The translations under genes and the position numbers were made by a program. The notes under the pieces were generated by a model that saw only the letters and a program-made list of their open reading frames with translations, ran no database searches and had not been told where the DNA came from. Below, piece after piece: positions 34,884 to 43,448 of a stretch of DNA of 64,000 bases. Source of the stretch: Mucilaginibacter oryzae (GTDB lineage: Bacteria > Bacteroidota > Bacteroidia > Sphingobacteriales > Sphingobacteriaceae); the NCBI RefSeq assembly GCF_003148845.1, contig NZ_QGHA01000015.1, forward strand, positions 39,128 through 103,127, given 5' to 3'. Position 1 is the stretch's first letter. Every line of letters begins with the position of its first letter.

Positions 34884-34930
34884 TATCTTTGCACCCCGAC
34901 GCTGAGGTCGGGATTTCCTGGCTTTCAGCG
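34884..34930 (+). promoter_or_regulatory. carB -7 element and structured leader
   Basis: TATCTTTG at 34884-34891 is a -7 element. Immediately after it CCCGAC 34895-34900 pairs with GTCGGG 34907-34912, and the 6-nt loop GCTGAG contains GCTGA, which pairs with TCAGC at 34925-34929. This could be an H-type pseudoknot or two alternative stems. The leader then runs about 75 nt to the ATG at 35004. The rest of the gap 34675-34883 is A/T-rich and shows nothing recognisable. Confidence 0.55.
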
Positions 34931-35003
34931 CATAGGTAAAACAGTTTATCGTCATGATTGACAATGGACTTTTGACTTGGAACTTTTTAAAAATAAAAGC
35001 CCT

Positions 35004-37820
35004 ATGCCCAAAGACACCTCCATCAAATCCGTCCTGATCATCGGCTCAGGTCCAATCATTATCGGCCAGGCATGCGAATTTGATTATTCCGGCTCTCAAG
35101 CCGCTCTCTCGCTAAAAGAAGAAGGCATCTCCGTTTCTATCATCAACAGCAATCCGGCAACTATCATGACGGATAAGGTGATCAGCGACCACGTGTACCT
35201 TTTGCCGCTAACCTGCGAAAGCATTGAGAAAATTTTAAGCGAACAACAGATTGACGCTGTGTTGCCTACCATGGGCGGACAAACAGCGCTTAACCTTTGT
35301 ATCGAAGCCTCAGAACGCGGCATATGGGAAAAGTATGGCGTTAAGGTAATTGGTGTTGACATTGCCGCCATCGAAAAAACTGAAAACCGCGAGGCTTTCC
35401 GCCAGCTGATGGTTGACATTGGTATCGGTGTAGCCAAATCAAAAATTGCCAATTCTTTCCTTGAAGGCAAGGAAGCCGCGCAGGAAATAGGCTTTCCGTT
35501 AGTTATCCGCCCAAGCTATACGCTGGGAGGAAAGGGTGCCGGCTTTGTGCATAAAAAAGAAGATTTTGACACTGCCCTTAACCGCGGCCTGCAGGCTTCT
35601 CCTACCCATGAGGTACTGGTTGAACAGGCTGTGTTTGGCTGGAAGGAATACGAACTGGAGTTGCTGCGCGATAGCAATGATAACGTGATCATCATCTGCT
35701 CGATAGAAAACTTCGACCCGATGGGGATCCACACCGGCGATTCGATCACCGTGGCCCCGGCCATGACCCTGAGCGACCGCTGCTACCAGCAAATGCGTAA
35801 CCAGGCCATCAAAATGATGCGCGCCATCGGTAACTTCGCGGGCGGCTGTAACGTGCAGTTTTCGGTAAACCCGGCCAATGAAGAGATCATCGCTATCGAG
35901 ATCAACCCGCGCGTATCGCGCTCATCAGCCCTGGCATCGAAAGCTACCGGTTACCCGATCGCTAAAATTGCCGCTAAACTGGCTATAGGTTATAACCTTG
36001 ACGAAATTGAAAACCAGATCACCAAAACCACTTCGGCCTATTTTGAGCCTACGCTGGATTATGTGATTGTGAAAATACCTCGCTGGAACTTTGATAAATT
36101 TAAAGGCGCCAACAAAGAATTAGGCCTGCAAATGAAATCGGTAGGTGAAGTTATGGGCATTGGCCGCAGCTTTACCGAGGCTTTGCAGAAAGCCTGCCAG
36201 AGTTTGGAAATCGGCCGCGCCGGCTTAGGTGCCGACGGTCGCCAGAGCCGCAACCTCGAAGAGATCATGGCCAGCCTTGAGCATCCAAGCTGGGACAGGT
36301 TGTTCCATATTTATGACGCCCTGAGCCTTGGTGTGCCAATCGAATCGGTACGTAAGGCAACCAAGATCGATCGCTGGTTCCTTAACCAGATCCAGGACCT
36401 GGTTAACATGGAAACCGAGCTTCGCCGCTACTCGCTGAACAATGTTCCCGAAGAATTCCTGTTCCAATTGAAACAGAAAGGTTTCTCGGATGTACAGATA
36501 GCCCACATTTTAGGCAACGTAACCGAAGAGGATGTTTATCAGCGCCGCAAAGCCCTGGGCATGCGCCGGGTGTATAAAATGGTTGATACCTGCGCCGCTG
36601 AATTCCCGGCCAAAACCCCTTACTACTATTCAAGCTACGAGGGCGAAAACGAATCGGTAGCCTCCGACAGGAAAAAGATCATCGTATTAGGCTCGGGCCC
36701 TAACCGTATTGGCCAGGGTATTGAGTTTGATTACAGCTGTGTACACGGCTTACTTGCTGCTAAAGAGGCCGGTTACGAGGCGATCATGGTTAACTGTAAC
36801 CCTGAAACCGTATCAACCGACTTTAACATGGCCGATAAACTGTACTTCGAACCGGTTTACTGGGAGCATGTTCGCGAGATCATCGACCTTGAGCAGCCTT
36901 ACGGTGTAATTGTACAGCTTGGCGGTCAGACAGCCCTTAAAATGGCCGAGAAAATGCACCAGCACGGCATCCGCATCATTGGTACATCATTCAATGATAT
37001 GGACATTGCCGAAGACCGCGGCCGTTTCTCCGACCTGCTGAAAGACCTTGATATCCCCTATCCAAAATACGGTGTGGCCGAAAGCGCTGAAGAAGCCCTT
37101 GAGGTTGCCCACAAAGTTGGTTACCCTGTACTGGTACGCCCAAGCTACGTATTAGGCGGCCAGGGCATGAGCATTGTAATTAACGATGAAGACCTGGAAA
37201 AAGCTGTAGTAAGCTTGCTGCGCAACCTGCCGGGTAACCGTGTACTGATCGACCACTTTCTTGACCGTGCCGCCGAAGCCGAGTCAGACTCGATCAGCGA
37301 TGGCGAAGACACCCACATTGTAGGTATGATGGAACACATCGAGCCTGCGGGTATCCACTCCGGCGACTCGTACGCTGTACTGCCTCCTTTCGATTTCTCG
37401 GACGTGGTTATCCAGCAGATAGAAGAATATACCAAAAAGATAGCTAAAGCGCTTAATGTACGCGGCTTGCTGAACATCCAGTTCGCGGTTAAGGATGATA
37501 AGGTTTATGTGATCGAGGCTAACCCACGTGCTTCGCGTACCGTGCCTTTCATCGCCAAAGCTTATGATGTGCCTTACATCAACATTGCCACCAAAGTAAT
37601 GCTGGAAGCTAACAAACTGAGCGACTTTACCATCGAACGTAAACTTTGGGGTTATGCCATCAAAGAACCGGTATTCTCTTTCGATAAGTTCCCGGAGGTT
37701 ACCAAGGAGCTTGGTCCTGAAATGAAATCTACAGGTGAAGCGATCCGCTTCATTCCAAACCTGCAGGATCCATACTTCAGGCACCTGTACAAAGAGAAAT
37801 CGATGTATTTAAGCAGATAA
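35004..37820 (+). CDS. carB: Carbamoyl-phosphate synthase large subunit, without the allosteric domain
   Basis: A 938-residue enzyme making carbamoyl phosphate for arginine and pyrimidines. Two homologous ATP-grasp halves are visible: IGSGPIIIGQACEFDYSG with PSYTLGGKGAGFV, and LGSGPNRIGQGIEFDYSC with PSYVLGGQGMSIV. It ends at HLYKEKSMYLSR, where longer homologs continue into a ~120-residue MGS-like allosteric domain, so that domain is missing. Similar short forms are known in Bacteroidota. The frame opens at TTG 34977, but MPKDTSIKS at 35004 is the conserved start. carA is not adjacent. A structured leader precedes it and a 12-bp hairpin follows. Confidence 0.96.
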   Translation: MPKDTSIKSVLIIGSGPIIIGQACEFDYSGSQAALSLKEEGISVSIINSNPATIMTDKVISDHVYLLPLTCESIEKILSEQQIDAVLPTMGGQTALNLCIEASERGIWEKYGVKVIGVDIAAIEKTENREAFRQLMVDIGIGVAKSKIANSFLEGKEAAQEIGFPLVIRPSYTLGGKGAGFVHKKEDFDTALNRGLQASPTHEVLVEQAVFGWKEYELELLRDSNDNVIIICSIENFDPMGIHTGDSITVAPAMTLSDRCYQQMRNQAIKMMRAIGNFAGGCNVQFSVNPANEEIIAIEINPRVSRSSALASKATGYPIAKIAAKLAIGYNLDEIENQITKTTSAYFEPTLDYVIVKIPRWNFDKFKGANKELGLQMKSVGEVMGIGRSFTEALQKACQSLEIGRAGLGADGRQSRNLEEIMASLEHPSWDRLFHIYDALSLGVPIESVRKATKIDRWFLNQIQDLVNMETELRRYSLNNVPEEFLFQLKQKGFSDVQIAHILGNVTEEDVYQRRKALGMRRVYKMVDTCAAEFPAKTPYYYSSYEGENESVASDRKKIIVLGSGPNRIGQGIEFDYSCVHGLLAAKEAGYEAIMVNCNPETVSTDFNMADKLYFEPVYWEHVREIIDLEQPYGVIVQLGGQTALKMAEKMHQHGIRIIGTSFNDMDIAEDRGRFSDLLKDLDIPYPKYGVAESAEEALEVAHKVGYPVLVRPSYVLGGQGMSIVINDEDLEKAVVSLLRNLPGNRVLIDHFLDRAAEAESDSISDGEDTHIVGMMEHIEPAGIHSGDSYAVLPPFDFSDVVIQQIEEYTKKIAKALNVRGLLNIQFAVKDDKVYVIEANPRASRTVPFIAKAYDVPYINIATKVMLEANKLSDFTIERKLWGYAIKEPVFSFDKFPEVTKELGPEMKSTGEAIRFIPNLQDPYFRHLYKEKSMYLSR

Positions 37821-37866
37821 TTTAAAACATTAAATTACGGTCTTTTGTAGTTTAATTGCTAATAAC

Positions 37867-37896
37867 GTGCACCTGCAACCCCAATTGCAGGTGCAC
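37867..37896 (+). terminator. Perfect 12-bp hairpin after carB
   Basis: GTGCACCTGCAA at 37867-37878 pairs with TTGCAGGTGCAC at 37885-37896 around a 6-nt loop, followed by TATTGTTGTATTTA. The T tract is weak, but the position 46 nt after carB suggests a terminator. It also rules out the earliest possible starts of the next gene. Confidence 0.65.
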
Positions 37897-37921
37897 TATT
37901 GTTGTATTTAGTTACTATAGA

Positions 37922-38569
37922 TTGAAAGTTAAAGCTAATGGTCAGGCTGTCGAACTAAAAAACGTCGGCCCTGAAGATATGAGTGATGTTTTGGTGAAAA
38001 TTGAAAAATCATTTAACATCAGTTTAAACGATACACCGGCCAACGAGGTGCAGAATTTTGGTAAACTGTGCGAGGTGGTTGTTGAAAAGGTAAAAAAAAC
38101 CAATTCCGACAGTTGTACCACACAGCAGGCATTTTATAAGCTCCGCAATGCCATTCATGCCTCTGCAGGCCATGATAATGATATCATAAAACCCCAAACC
38201 AAACTGGCTGATCTTTTTCCGCGCGATGGCCGTATCGAGGCCGTTGCCGCTATTGAAGAAGAGATGGGTTTTGAGATCCAGTTGCTGAAGCCCAAACAGT
38301 GGATTGTGAACGCGTTTACCTTGCTGCTGGTAGTAAGCTTTGTTTTGGCTTTTTATTACCTGGCTATCGGTATCGGCGGGATGGTTATTGCCGGCTTAGG
38401 TTTGCAGCTGGCGGGGCGTTTTGGCAAGGAAATGTACATTAAAACGGTTGGCGACCTGGCCGAAAAGATAGCCCGCGAACATTACCTGAAATGCCGCCGC
38501 GATGCTTCAACCATAAATAAAAACGAAGTTTCTGAAAAATTAAGGCAACTTATCGTATCAAACGCGTAG
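37922..38569 (+). CDS. Membrane protein resembling two acyl carrier protein-like domains, the second split by a membrane hairpin
   Basis: From the TTG at 37922 the product is 215 residues; an ATG at 37979 is the alternative. The first part (DVLVKIEKSFNISLND and FGKLCEVVVEKV) looks like the later helices of an acyl carrier protein. The second part begins RIEAVAAIEEEMGFEI and ends KTVGDLAEKIAREHY, again carrier-like. Between these lie two membrane spans (NAFTLLLVVSFVLAFYYLAI and GGMVIAGLGLQLAG). The serine that carries phosphopantetheine is absent. The resemblance is by eye and the function is unknown. A hairpin lies just upstream. Confidence 0.6.
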   Translation: MKVKANGQAVELKNVGPEDMSDVLVKIEKSFNISLNDTPANEVQNFGKLCEVVVEKVKKTNSDSCTTQQAFYKLRNAIHASAGHDNDIIKPQTKLADLFPRDGRIEAVAAIEEEMGFEIQLLKPKQWIVNAFTLLLVVSFVLAFYYLAIGIGGMVIAGLGLQLAGRFGKEMYIKTVGDLAEKIAREHYLKCRRDASTINKNEVSEKLRQLIVSNA

Positions 38570-38714
38570 TTCGGATGTTAAGATGATAATTGTTGCTGGG
38601 CTTAGGTTTGACAAACTCAAAAACATGACAATTATTTAGAACAAATCCATCTGTCAACGCTTATATTTGTTACGTCACAACAAACAGTAAACTTTTAAAT
38701 TAATAACTAAGATT

Positions 38715-39326
38715 ATGGCATTTACACTACCGGCGTTATCCTACGCTACCGACGCTCTGGAACCGCACATTGATAAACTGACCATGGAAATTCACCACGG
38801 CAAACACCACCAGGCTTATGTTACCAACTTAAACAAAGCTTTGGAAGGCAAGCCTGAGGCTGATAGCAACATCGAAGATATCATTAAAAATATCTCAAAA
38901 TTCCCTGCTGCTGTACGTAACAATGGTGGTGGTCACTACAACCATACTTTATTCTGGACGCTGTTGTCACCAAACGGTGGCGGTGAGCCTACAGGCGCCT
39001 TAGCCGATGCTATTAAAAGCACTTTCGGTTCATTTGCCGATTTCAAAACCAAAGTATCTGAAGCCGGTGCAACCCGTTTCGGTTCGGGCTGGGCATGGTT
39101 AATTGTTACTGCCGATAAAAAACTGGCTGTAACTTCAACCCCTAACCAGGATAACCCATTGATGGACATCGCCGAAGTAAAAGGTACCCCAATTTTAGGT
39201 ATCGATGTTTGGGAGCATGCTTACTACCTGAAATACCAGAACCGTCGCCCGGATTACCTGGCAGCTATCTGGAATGTAATTAACTGGCACCACGTTGCCG
39301 AGCTTTACGCTAAGGCAACCGCTTAA
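38715..39326 (+). CDS. Superoxide dismutase, Fe/Mn family
   Basis: A 203-residue cytoplasmic enzyme converting superoxide to peroxide and oxygen. Metal ligands are in MEIHHGKHHQAYVTNLN (histidine), NNGGGHYNHTLFW (histidine) and GIDVWEHAYYLKYQNRRPDY (aspartate and histidine). Whether iron or manganese is used cannot be read safely. TATATTTG at 38662-38669 is a good -7 element, giving a ~40-nt leader. It stands alone with a strong terminator at 39346-39384. Confidence 0.96.
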   Translation: MAFTLPALSYATDALEPHIDKLTMEIHHGKHHQAYVTNLNKALEGKPEADSNIEDIIKNISKFPAAVRNNGGGHYNHTLFWTLLSPNGGGEPTGALADAIKSTFGSFADFKTKVSEAGATRFGSGWAWLIVTADKKLAVTSTPNQDNPLMDIAEVKGTPILGIDVWEHAYYLKYQNRRPDYLAAIWNVINWHHVAELYAKATA

Positions 39327-39345
39327 TTTTATTTAAGCTTTTATA

Positions 39346-39384
39346 TAAAAAGCGGCAGGGTTTGATGATCCTGCCGCTTTTTTG
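39346..39384 (+). terminator. Intrinsic terminator of superoxide dismutase
   Basis: AAAAAGCGGCAGG at 39346-39358 pairs perfectly with CCTGCCGCTTTTT at 39370-39382, ending in a T run. Confidence 0.92.
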
Positions 39385-39669
39385 TTGGTGTTATATCACT
39401 ATTGGTGCAAGTATTACGTGAGGGACATGTGGGTGGATGACCTGTGGCTTTCTAAAGCATATAGTTTTCATAATGCACAAGTGTCCCCCCTGCCCCATAC
39501 ACAACACTTGCTCCAGACGCGCGTTACAAACGCAGATCCATTGTTAAGCACATGTTTTAAACGTGCGCAAGTTCTGGCAAACTTTTCTAATCTTTATTTT
39601 ACGTACGCGTTATACATCACACCACGATGGTCCCAATAATCTACTAACTTTGTGGACTTTTTTTATATC
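39385..39669 (+). other. 285-bp non-coding stretch before the permease gene
   Basis: Only a weak 85-codon frame crosses this stretch and its product looks like no protein. Short inverted pairs occur: CAAGTGT near 39478 with ACACTTG near 39505, GGGACA near 39422 with TGTCCC near 39482, and GCAC with GTGC pairs between 39548 and 39575. Near the end TAACTTTG at 39645-39652 is the -7 element of the permease. The rest could be a leader from an earlier promoter, an RNA gene or nothing. Confidence 0.4.
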
Positions 39670-41130
39670 ATGATCAAAAAGCCCATCGAAACCCTTCTTG
39701 CCGAATCAAAGAATGAAGGTGAACATTCATTAAAGCGCTCGTTAGGGCCGGTTAACCTTATCTTTATAGGCATTGGCATTATTATAGGCGCCGGTTTGTT
39801 TTCGCTAACAGGTATAGCTGCAGGGCAGCATTCGGGCCCGGCTGTTACGATATCTTTTTTAATAGCCGCCGTAGGTTGCGCTTTCGCGGCGCTTTGCTAT
39901 GCCGAGTTTTCGGCTATGATACCGGTGGCGGGGAGCGCGTATACGTATTCATATGCTACCATGGGCGAACTTTTTGCCTGGATCATTGGCTGGGACCTGG
40001 CTTTGGAGTATGCCGTTGGCGCGGCAACGGTGGCCATCAGCTGGTCGCAGTATTTAACCAAATTTTTATCATGGTTTGATCTTTACCTGCCGCCGCAATT
40101 AAGCATGTCGCCTTTTGAAACGGCTAAGGCGGCTGATGGCACTTTGGTAAACGGGATCATCAATTTACCTGCAGCGCTCATTGTGGTGATGGTTACAGCC
40201 ATCATTATCCGCGGCACCAAGGGTTCAGCATGGGTTAATGCCGTTATAGTAACTTTAAAAGTTGGTGTGGTGCTGGTGTTTATAGCGGTAGGCTGGGCGT
40301 TTATCAACCCGCAAAACTACCATCCCTACATCCCGCAAAATACCGGCGTTTGGGGCGATTATGGCTGGTCGGGCATATTGAGGGGCGCCGGGCTGGTTTT
40401 CTTTGTATTCATAGGGTTTGACGCGGTATCAACGGCGGCCCAGGAAGCTAAAAATCCGCAGCGCAATATGCCCATCGGCATCATCGGGTCGCTGCTGATC
40501 TGTACTGTATTATTCATTGTTTTTGCCCATGTGATGACGGGCATGGCTAACTACAAAGAGTTTATAGGCTCGGGCGCACCGGTAGCCATCGCCATCGAAA
40601 AAACCGGTTACCAGTGGCTGAGCAAAGCCATTGTACTGGCTATTTTGATAGGTTATACCTCTGTTATTCTGGTCGACCTGCTGGGCCAGTCGCGGGTGTT
40701 TTTCTCCATGTCTAAAGATGGTTTGCTGCCGGAGGTGTTTTCAGAAGTGCATCCTAAGTTCCGTACCCCATGGAAATCGAATATGCTGCTATGCGCTTTC
40801 ATCGCCATTTTCGCGGCTTTTGTGCCTATCAGGGTGGTTGGCGAAATGACCAGCATCGGTACCCTGCTGGCCTTTGTAATGGTTTGCGCCGGAGTGCTTA
40901 TTTTGCGTAAACAGCAACCCGATGTTCATCGTCCGTTCAAAACACCGCTGGTACCGCTGGTGCCGGTGCTGGGGATCCTGACCTGCTTTGCCATGATGAC
41001 CTTTTTACCAGGAGATACCTGGCTGCGCCTCATTGTATGGCTTGCTATTGGTTTGGTTATCTATTATACTTACGGTAAAAAGAACAGCGTTATCCGCAAA
41101 ATGCTTGCGGATAAACAGCAACGCTACTAA
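39670..41130 (+). CDS. APC family amino acid permease (cationic amino acid transporter-like)
   Basis: A 486-residue membrane protein with about 12-14 spans. RSLGPVNLIFIGIGIIIGAG is the first APC helix with its broken glycine motif. CYAEFSAMIPVAGSAYTYSY and GFDAVSTAAQEAKNPQRNMP are conserved in the YfnA/CAT group. It would import amino acids by proton coupling; the substrate is uncertain. The frame begins at GTG 39652 inside the -7 element, so the ATG at 39670 is the true start. The reductase gene begins 3 nt after its stop, so the two are co-transcribed. Confidence 0.92.
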   Translation: MIKKPIETLLAESKNEGEHSLKRSLGPVNLIFIGIGIIIGAGLFSLTGIAAGQHSGPAVTISFLIAAVGCAFAALCYAEFSAMIPVAGSAYTYSYATMGELFAWIIGWDLALEYAVGAATVAISWSQYLTKFLSWFDLYLPPQLSMSPFETAKAADGTLVNGIINLPAALIVVMVTAIIIRGTKGSAWVNAVIVTLKVGVVLVFIAVGWAFINPQNYHPYIPQNTGVWGDYGWSGILRGAGLVFFVFIGFDAVSTAAQEAKNPQRNMPIGIIGSLLICTVLFIVFAHVMTGMANYKEFIGSGAPVAIAIEKTGYQWLSKAIVLAILIGYTSVILVDLLGQSRVFFSMSKDGLLPEVFSEVHPKFRTPWKSNMLLCAFIAIFAAFVPIRVVGEMTSIGTLLAFVMVCAGVLILRKQQPDVHRPFKTPLVPLVPVLGILTCFAMMTFLPGDTWLRLIVWLAIGLVIYYTYGKKNSVIRKMLADKQQRY

Positions 41131-41133
41131 CTG

Positions 41134-42165
41134 ATGATTGAGCACATTTTAAAATTAAAAGTTGAACGCGTAAAGTGGGAATCGGCAGATATAGCCACGT
41201 TTTATTTAAGCACTGCCGACGGCCGCGCCGTACCCTATGAGGCGGGGCAATTTATTACGCTGATATTTAACCACCGGCAGGAAGAGATCAGGCGGTCGTA
41301 TTCGTTAAGCTCATCGCCTGATGAGCCTTTTATGGCAATCACCATTAAGCGGATCAGCAACGGAGAAATCTCGCGCTTTATGCTTGCCAAAGTAAAGGAG
41401 GGCGACCAGCTTAGCGCCCTGGCCCCGGCAGGCAGGTTTACAATCAGCAATTACCGGCAGCCAAAAGATATTTTTTTATTTGCGGGAGGCAGCGGCATTA
41501 CCCCTATTTTTTCACAGCTGAAATATATACTCGCCCGCGACGGTGAAAGCAAGTTGACACTCATATACAGTAACCAAAACGCCGGTTCGGTTTTATTTAA
41601 AGATGAACTGGATAAACTTGCTGCCGGGCATCCCGACAGGCTAAACATCATTCACCTGCTGAGCAGTGAGGCCAACAGGTTAAATAACGATAAAGTTGAA
41701 AAACTGGTTAAGCAACACGCCCGTTTTAACCTTGACAATGCCGTATTTTATTTATGCGGTCCGTTCCCTTATATACGCATGATCCGGTTCGACCTGGTTT
41801 ATATGGGCATTGAAAAAGACCGCATCCGCCGTGAAAACTTTGTACTCGAAACCGTGCCGGTTACCGGCGTTGTTGCAAGCTTCCCGCCCCGAAATATCAA
41901 AATACAATACCGTAATGAGCTGCATGACATTGTGGTAGGCGAAAATCAATCTATTTTGCAGGCCGCTTTGCAAAATAATATCCCCCTGCCATACAGTTGC
42001 CGCGGGGGCGTATGCTCAACCTGTATGATGAAATGCATCGCTGGCAAAGTTGAAATGGTGAAGAACGATGTACTGACCGACACGGACATCGCGGAAGGAT
42101 GGGTATTGACCTGTACCGGCCATCCGCTGGACGATGAGGTGGTGATTAGCCCCCCGCCCCCCTAA
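41134..42165 (+). CDS. FAD/NAD(P)-binding reductase with C-terminal 2Fe-2S domain (PaaE/Hmp-like)
   Basis: A 343-residue electron-transfer flavoprotein. RRSYSLSSSP is the FAD-binding motif, GGSGITPIFSQLKYIL starts the NAD(P) domain, and the C-terminal ferredoxin domain has CRGGVCSTC with a later cysteine in VLTCTGHP. The order matches PaaE, but no other phenylacetate genes are here, so the partner oxygenase or acceptor is unknown. It follows the permease by 3 nt. The last residues (VVISPPPP) and the stop lie in a C/G-rich repeat word at 42149-42173. Confidence 0.9.
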   Translation: MIEHILKLKVERVKWESADIATFYLSTADGRAVPYEAGQFITLIFNHRQEEIRRSYSLSSSPDEPFMAITIKRISNGEISRFMLAKVKEGDQLSALAPAGRFTISNYRQPKDIFLFAGGSGITPIFSQLKYILARDGESKLTLIYSNQNAGSVLFKDELDKLAAGHPDRLNIIHLLSSEANRLNNDKVEKLVKQHARFNLDNAVFYLCGPFPYIRMIRFDLVYMGIEKDRIRRENFVLETVPVTGVVASFPPRNIKIQYRNELHDIVVGENQSILQAALQNNIPLPYSCRGGVCSTCMMKCIAGKVEMVKNDVLTDTDIAEGWVLTCTGHPLDDEVVISPPPP

Positions 42166-42173
42166 AGGGAGAG
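42149..42173 (+). repeat. C/G-rich repeat word, family E, forming the end of the reductase gene
   Basis: This 25-nt word matches the end of fumC (17636-17660, reverse strand) at 22 of 25 positions. It supplies four proline-type codons and the TAA stop. Confidence 0.7.
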
Positions 42174-42275
42174 CCACCAACTTAAGCAAAAGGCGAAGGC
42201 CCGTGCGATTCCCCTGTTGATAGGAGGCGTGTGTTATTTTGCCCAACGCTTATCGCCCGTATTAATGCCCCTTAA

Positions 42276-43445
42276 TCAGTGTTCGGTTGGCAAATGCTGC
42301 CTCACCGTCCTTCTGTGCACTACCGTTTTTACCTTTTTTGATTTGGTTTTCTTGCGCTTCCCCAGCCAGATGATGAACCCGGTTACCGGCAGGCTCGCGC
42401 AAATTAAGCTGGCTAAAAAAGCGATGATCTTACCCGGCAGACCTAAGATCTGCCCTACGTGAACATCATAGTTCATGTTGTTCATCTTCATACCGGCACT
42501 TTTTTGTTCGTGGGCCGTGCGGTTAAGCAGTTTACCGCTGTATTTATCAAACGAGTAACTATCGCTTTTGTAATAATGCAATGTTTGCGCGTAGGCCGTA
42601 ACGCCTATGGCTCCTGTTTTAGTGGCATCATCATAAATCAGGTACATTTCGGCTTTGGGAGACCCGGCCCTGGCCGCCAGGAGCGCTTTATCGATAACCT
42701 GAGTGGTATCTGCCTTCCCGATCAATGTCGAATCGGATTTAAATACTGCCTTTTCTTCGGGGTAGGCTTTGCCGAGATTGGCCGCGTTGTAAATTCCCTC
42801 CCGTACCCAGTCGTAGGCAATGGACAGGCCGGTAATCGCTAAAATGATGGCAATGCTGGTTGCATAAAAGCCCAATACGTTATGCAGGTCATAATTTACC
42901 CTGCGCCAGCGGCCACCCCATTTTATAGTGAAACTGCGTTTGCGGTCGCTTTTGCGTTTGGGCCACCATAGTACAATGCCGGTTATCATCAGTACGATAA
43001 AAACAATTACCGATACGCCTACCACCATCTGACCAACTTTTGCGGGAAGCAGCAGGTACAGGTGAATGTACTCTACAATAATAAAAAAGTTAGTAGCAGG
43101 GCTTTCGGTATGGATAATTTTACCGGTATAAGGGTTCAGGTAAACATACAGCAAACCCTGCTTGGGTACGCTTACCAAAACGCCTGCGGGCCTGTCAATA
43201 CCGTAATAATAAATGTAGCTTGCTGTAGCTCCTTTACGGCCCTTTAACGCTTCGGCTTTAAGCAGCGACGGCGCTATGTAGGGCTTGTTTTGAACTTCAA
43301 CGTGGCGGTAATTGTACAGCGCATCCTGGATCTCATCCTGAAAGCAGAATAAACAACCGGTAATACTTACAATAAACACCACCAGCCCGGATATAAACCC
43401 GAGCCAGCGGTGTACAAATAATATGGCTTTTTTAAATGGCGTCAT
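42276..43445 (-). CDS. PepSY-associated TM helix protein (siderophore-reductase-like)
   Basis: A 389-residue inner membrane protein with about four spans: FVHRWLGFISGLVVFIVSIT with its heme-type histidine, IVEYIHLYLLLPAKVGQMVV, VNYDLHNVLGFYATSIAIIL and the last near ASLICASLPVTGFIIWLGKR. PepSY segments lie in the periplasmic loops (PYTGKIIHTESPATNF, KYSGKLLNRTAHEQ). Such proteins accompany TonB-dependent siderophore receptors and probably reduce or process imported ferric chelates. It starts 3 nt after the receptor gene, so they share a transcript and iron control. Confidence 0.93.
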   Translation of the reverse strand: MTPFKKAILFVHRWLGFISGLVVFIVSITGCLFCFQDEIQDALYNYRHVEVQNKPYIAPSLLKAEALKGRKGATASYIYYYGIDRPAGVLVSVPKQGLLYVYLNPYTGKIIHTESPATNFFIIVEYIHLYLLLPAKVGQMVVGVSVIVFIVLMITGIVLWWPKRKSDRKRSFTIKWGGRWRRVNYDLHNVLGFYATSIAIILAITGLSIAYDWVREGIYNAANLGKAYPEEKAVFKSDSTLIGKADTTQVIDKALLAARAGSPKAEMYLIYDDATKTGAIGVTAYAQTLHYYKSDSYSFDKYSGKLLNRTAHEQKSAGMKMNNMNYDVHVGQILGLPGKIIAFLASLICASLPVTGFIIWLGKRKKTKSKKVKTVVHRRTVRQHLPTEH

Positions 43446-43448
43446 GTA

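Noticed and set aside
34895..34930. preQ1 riboswitch as explanation of the carB pseudoknot
   Set aside because: The conserved A-rich tail and C-containing loop of preQ1 elements are absent.
39382..39639. 85-codon frame after superoxide dismutase
   Set aside because: Starts in the terminator, has no ATG and no protein-like pattern.
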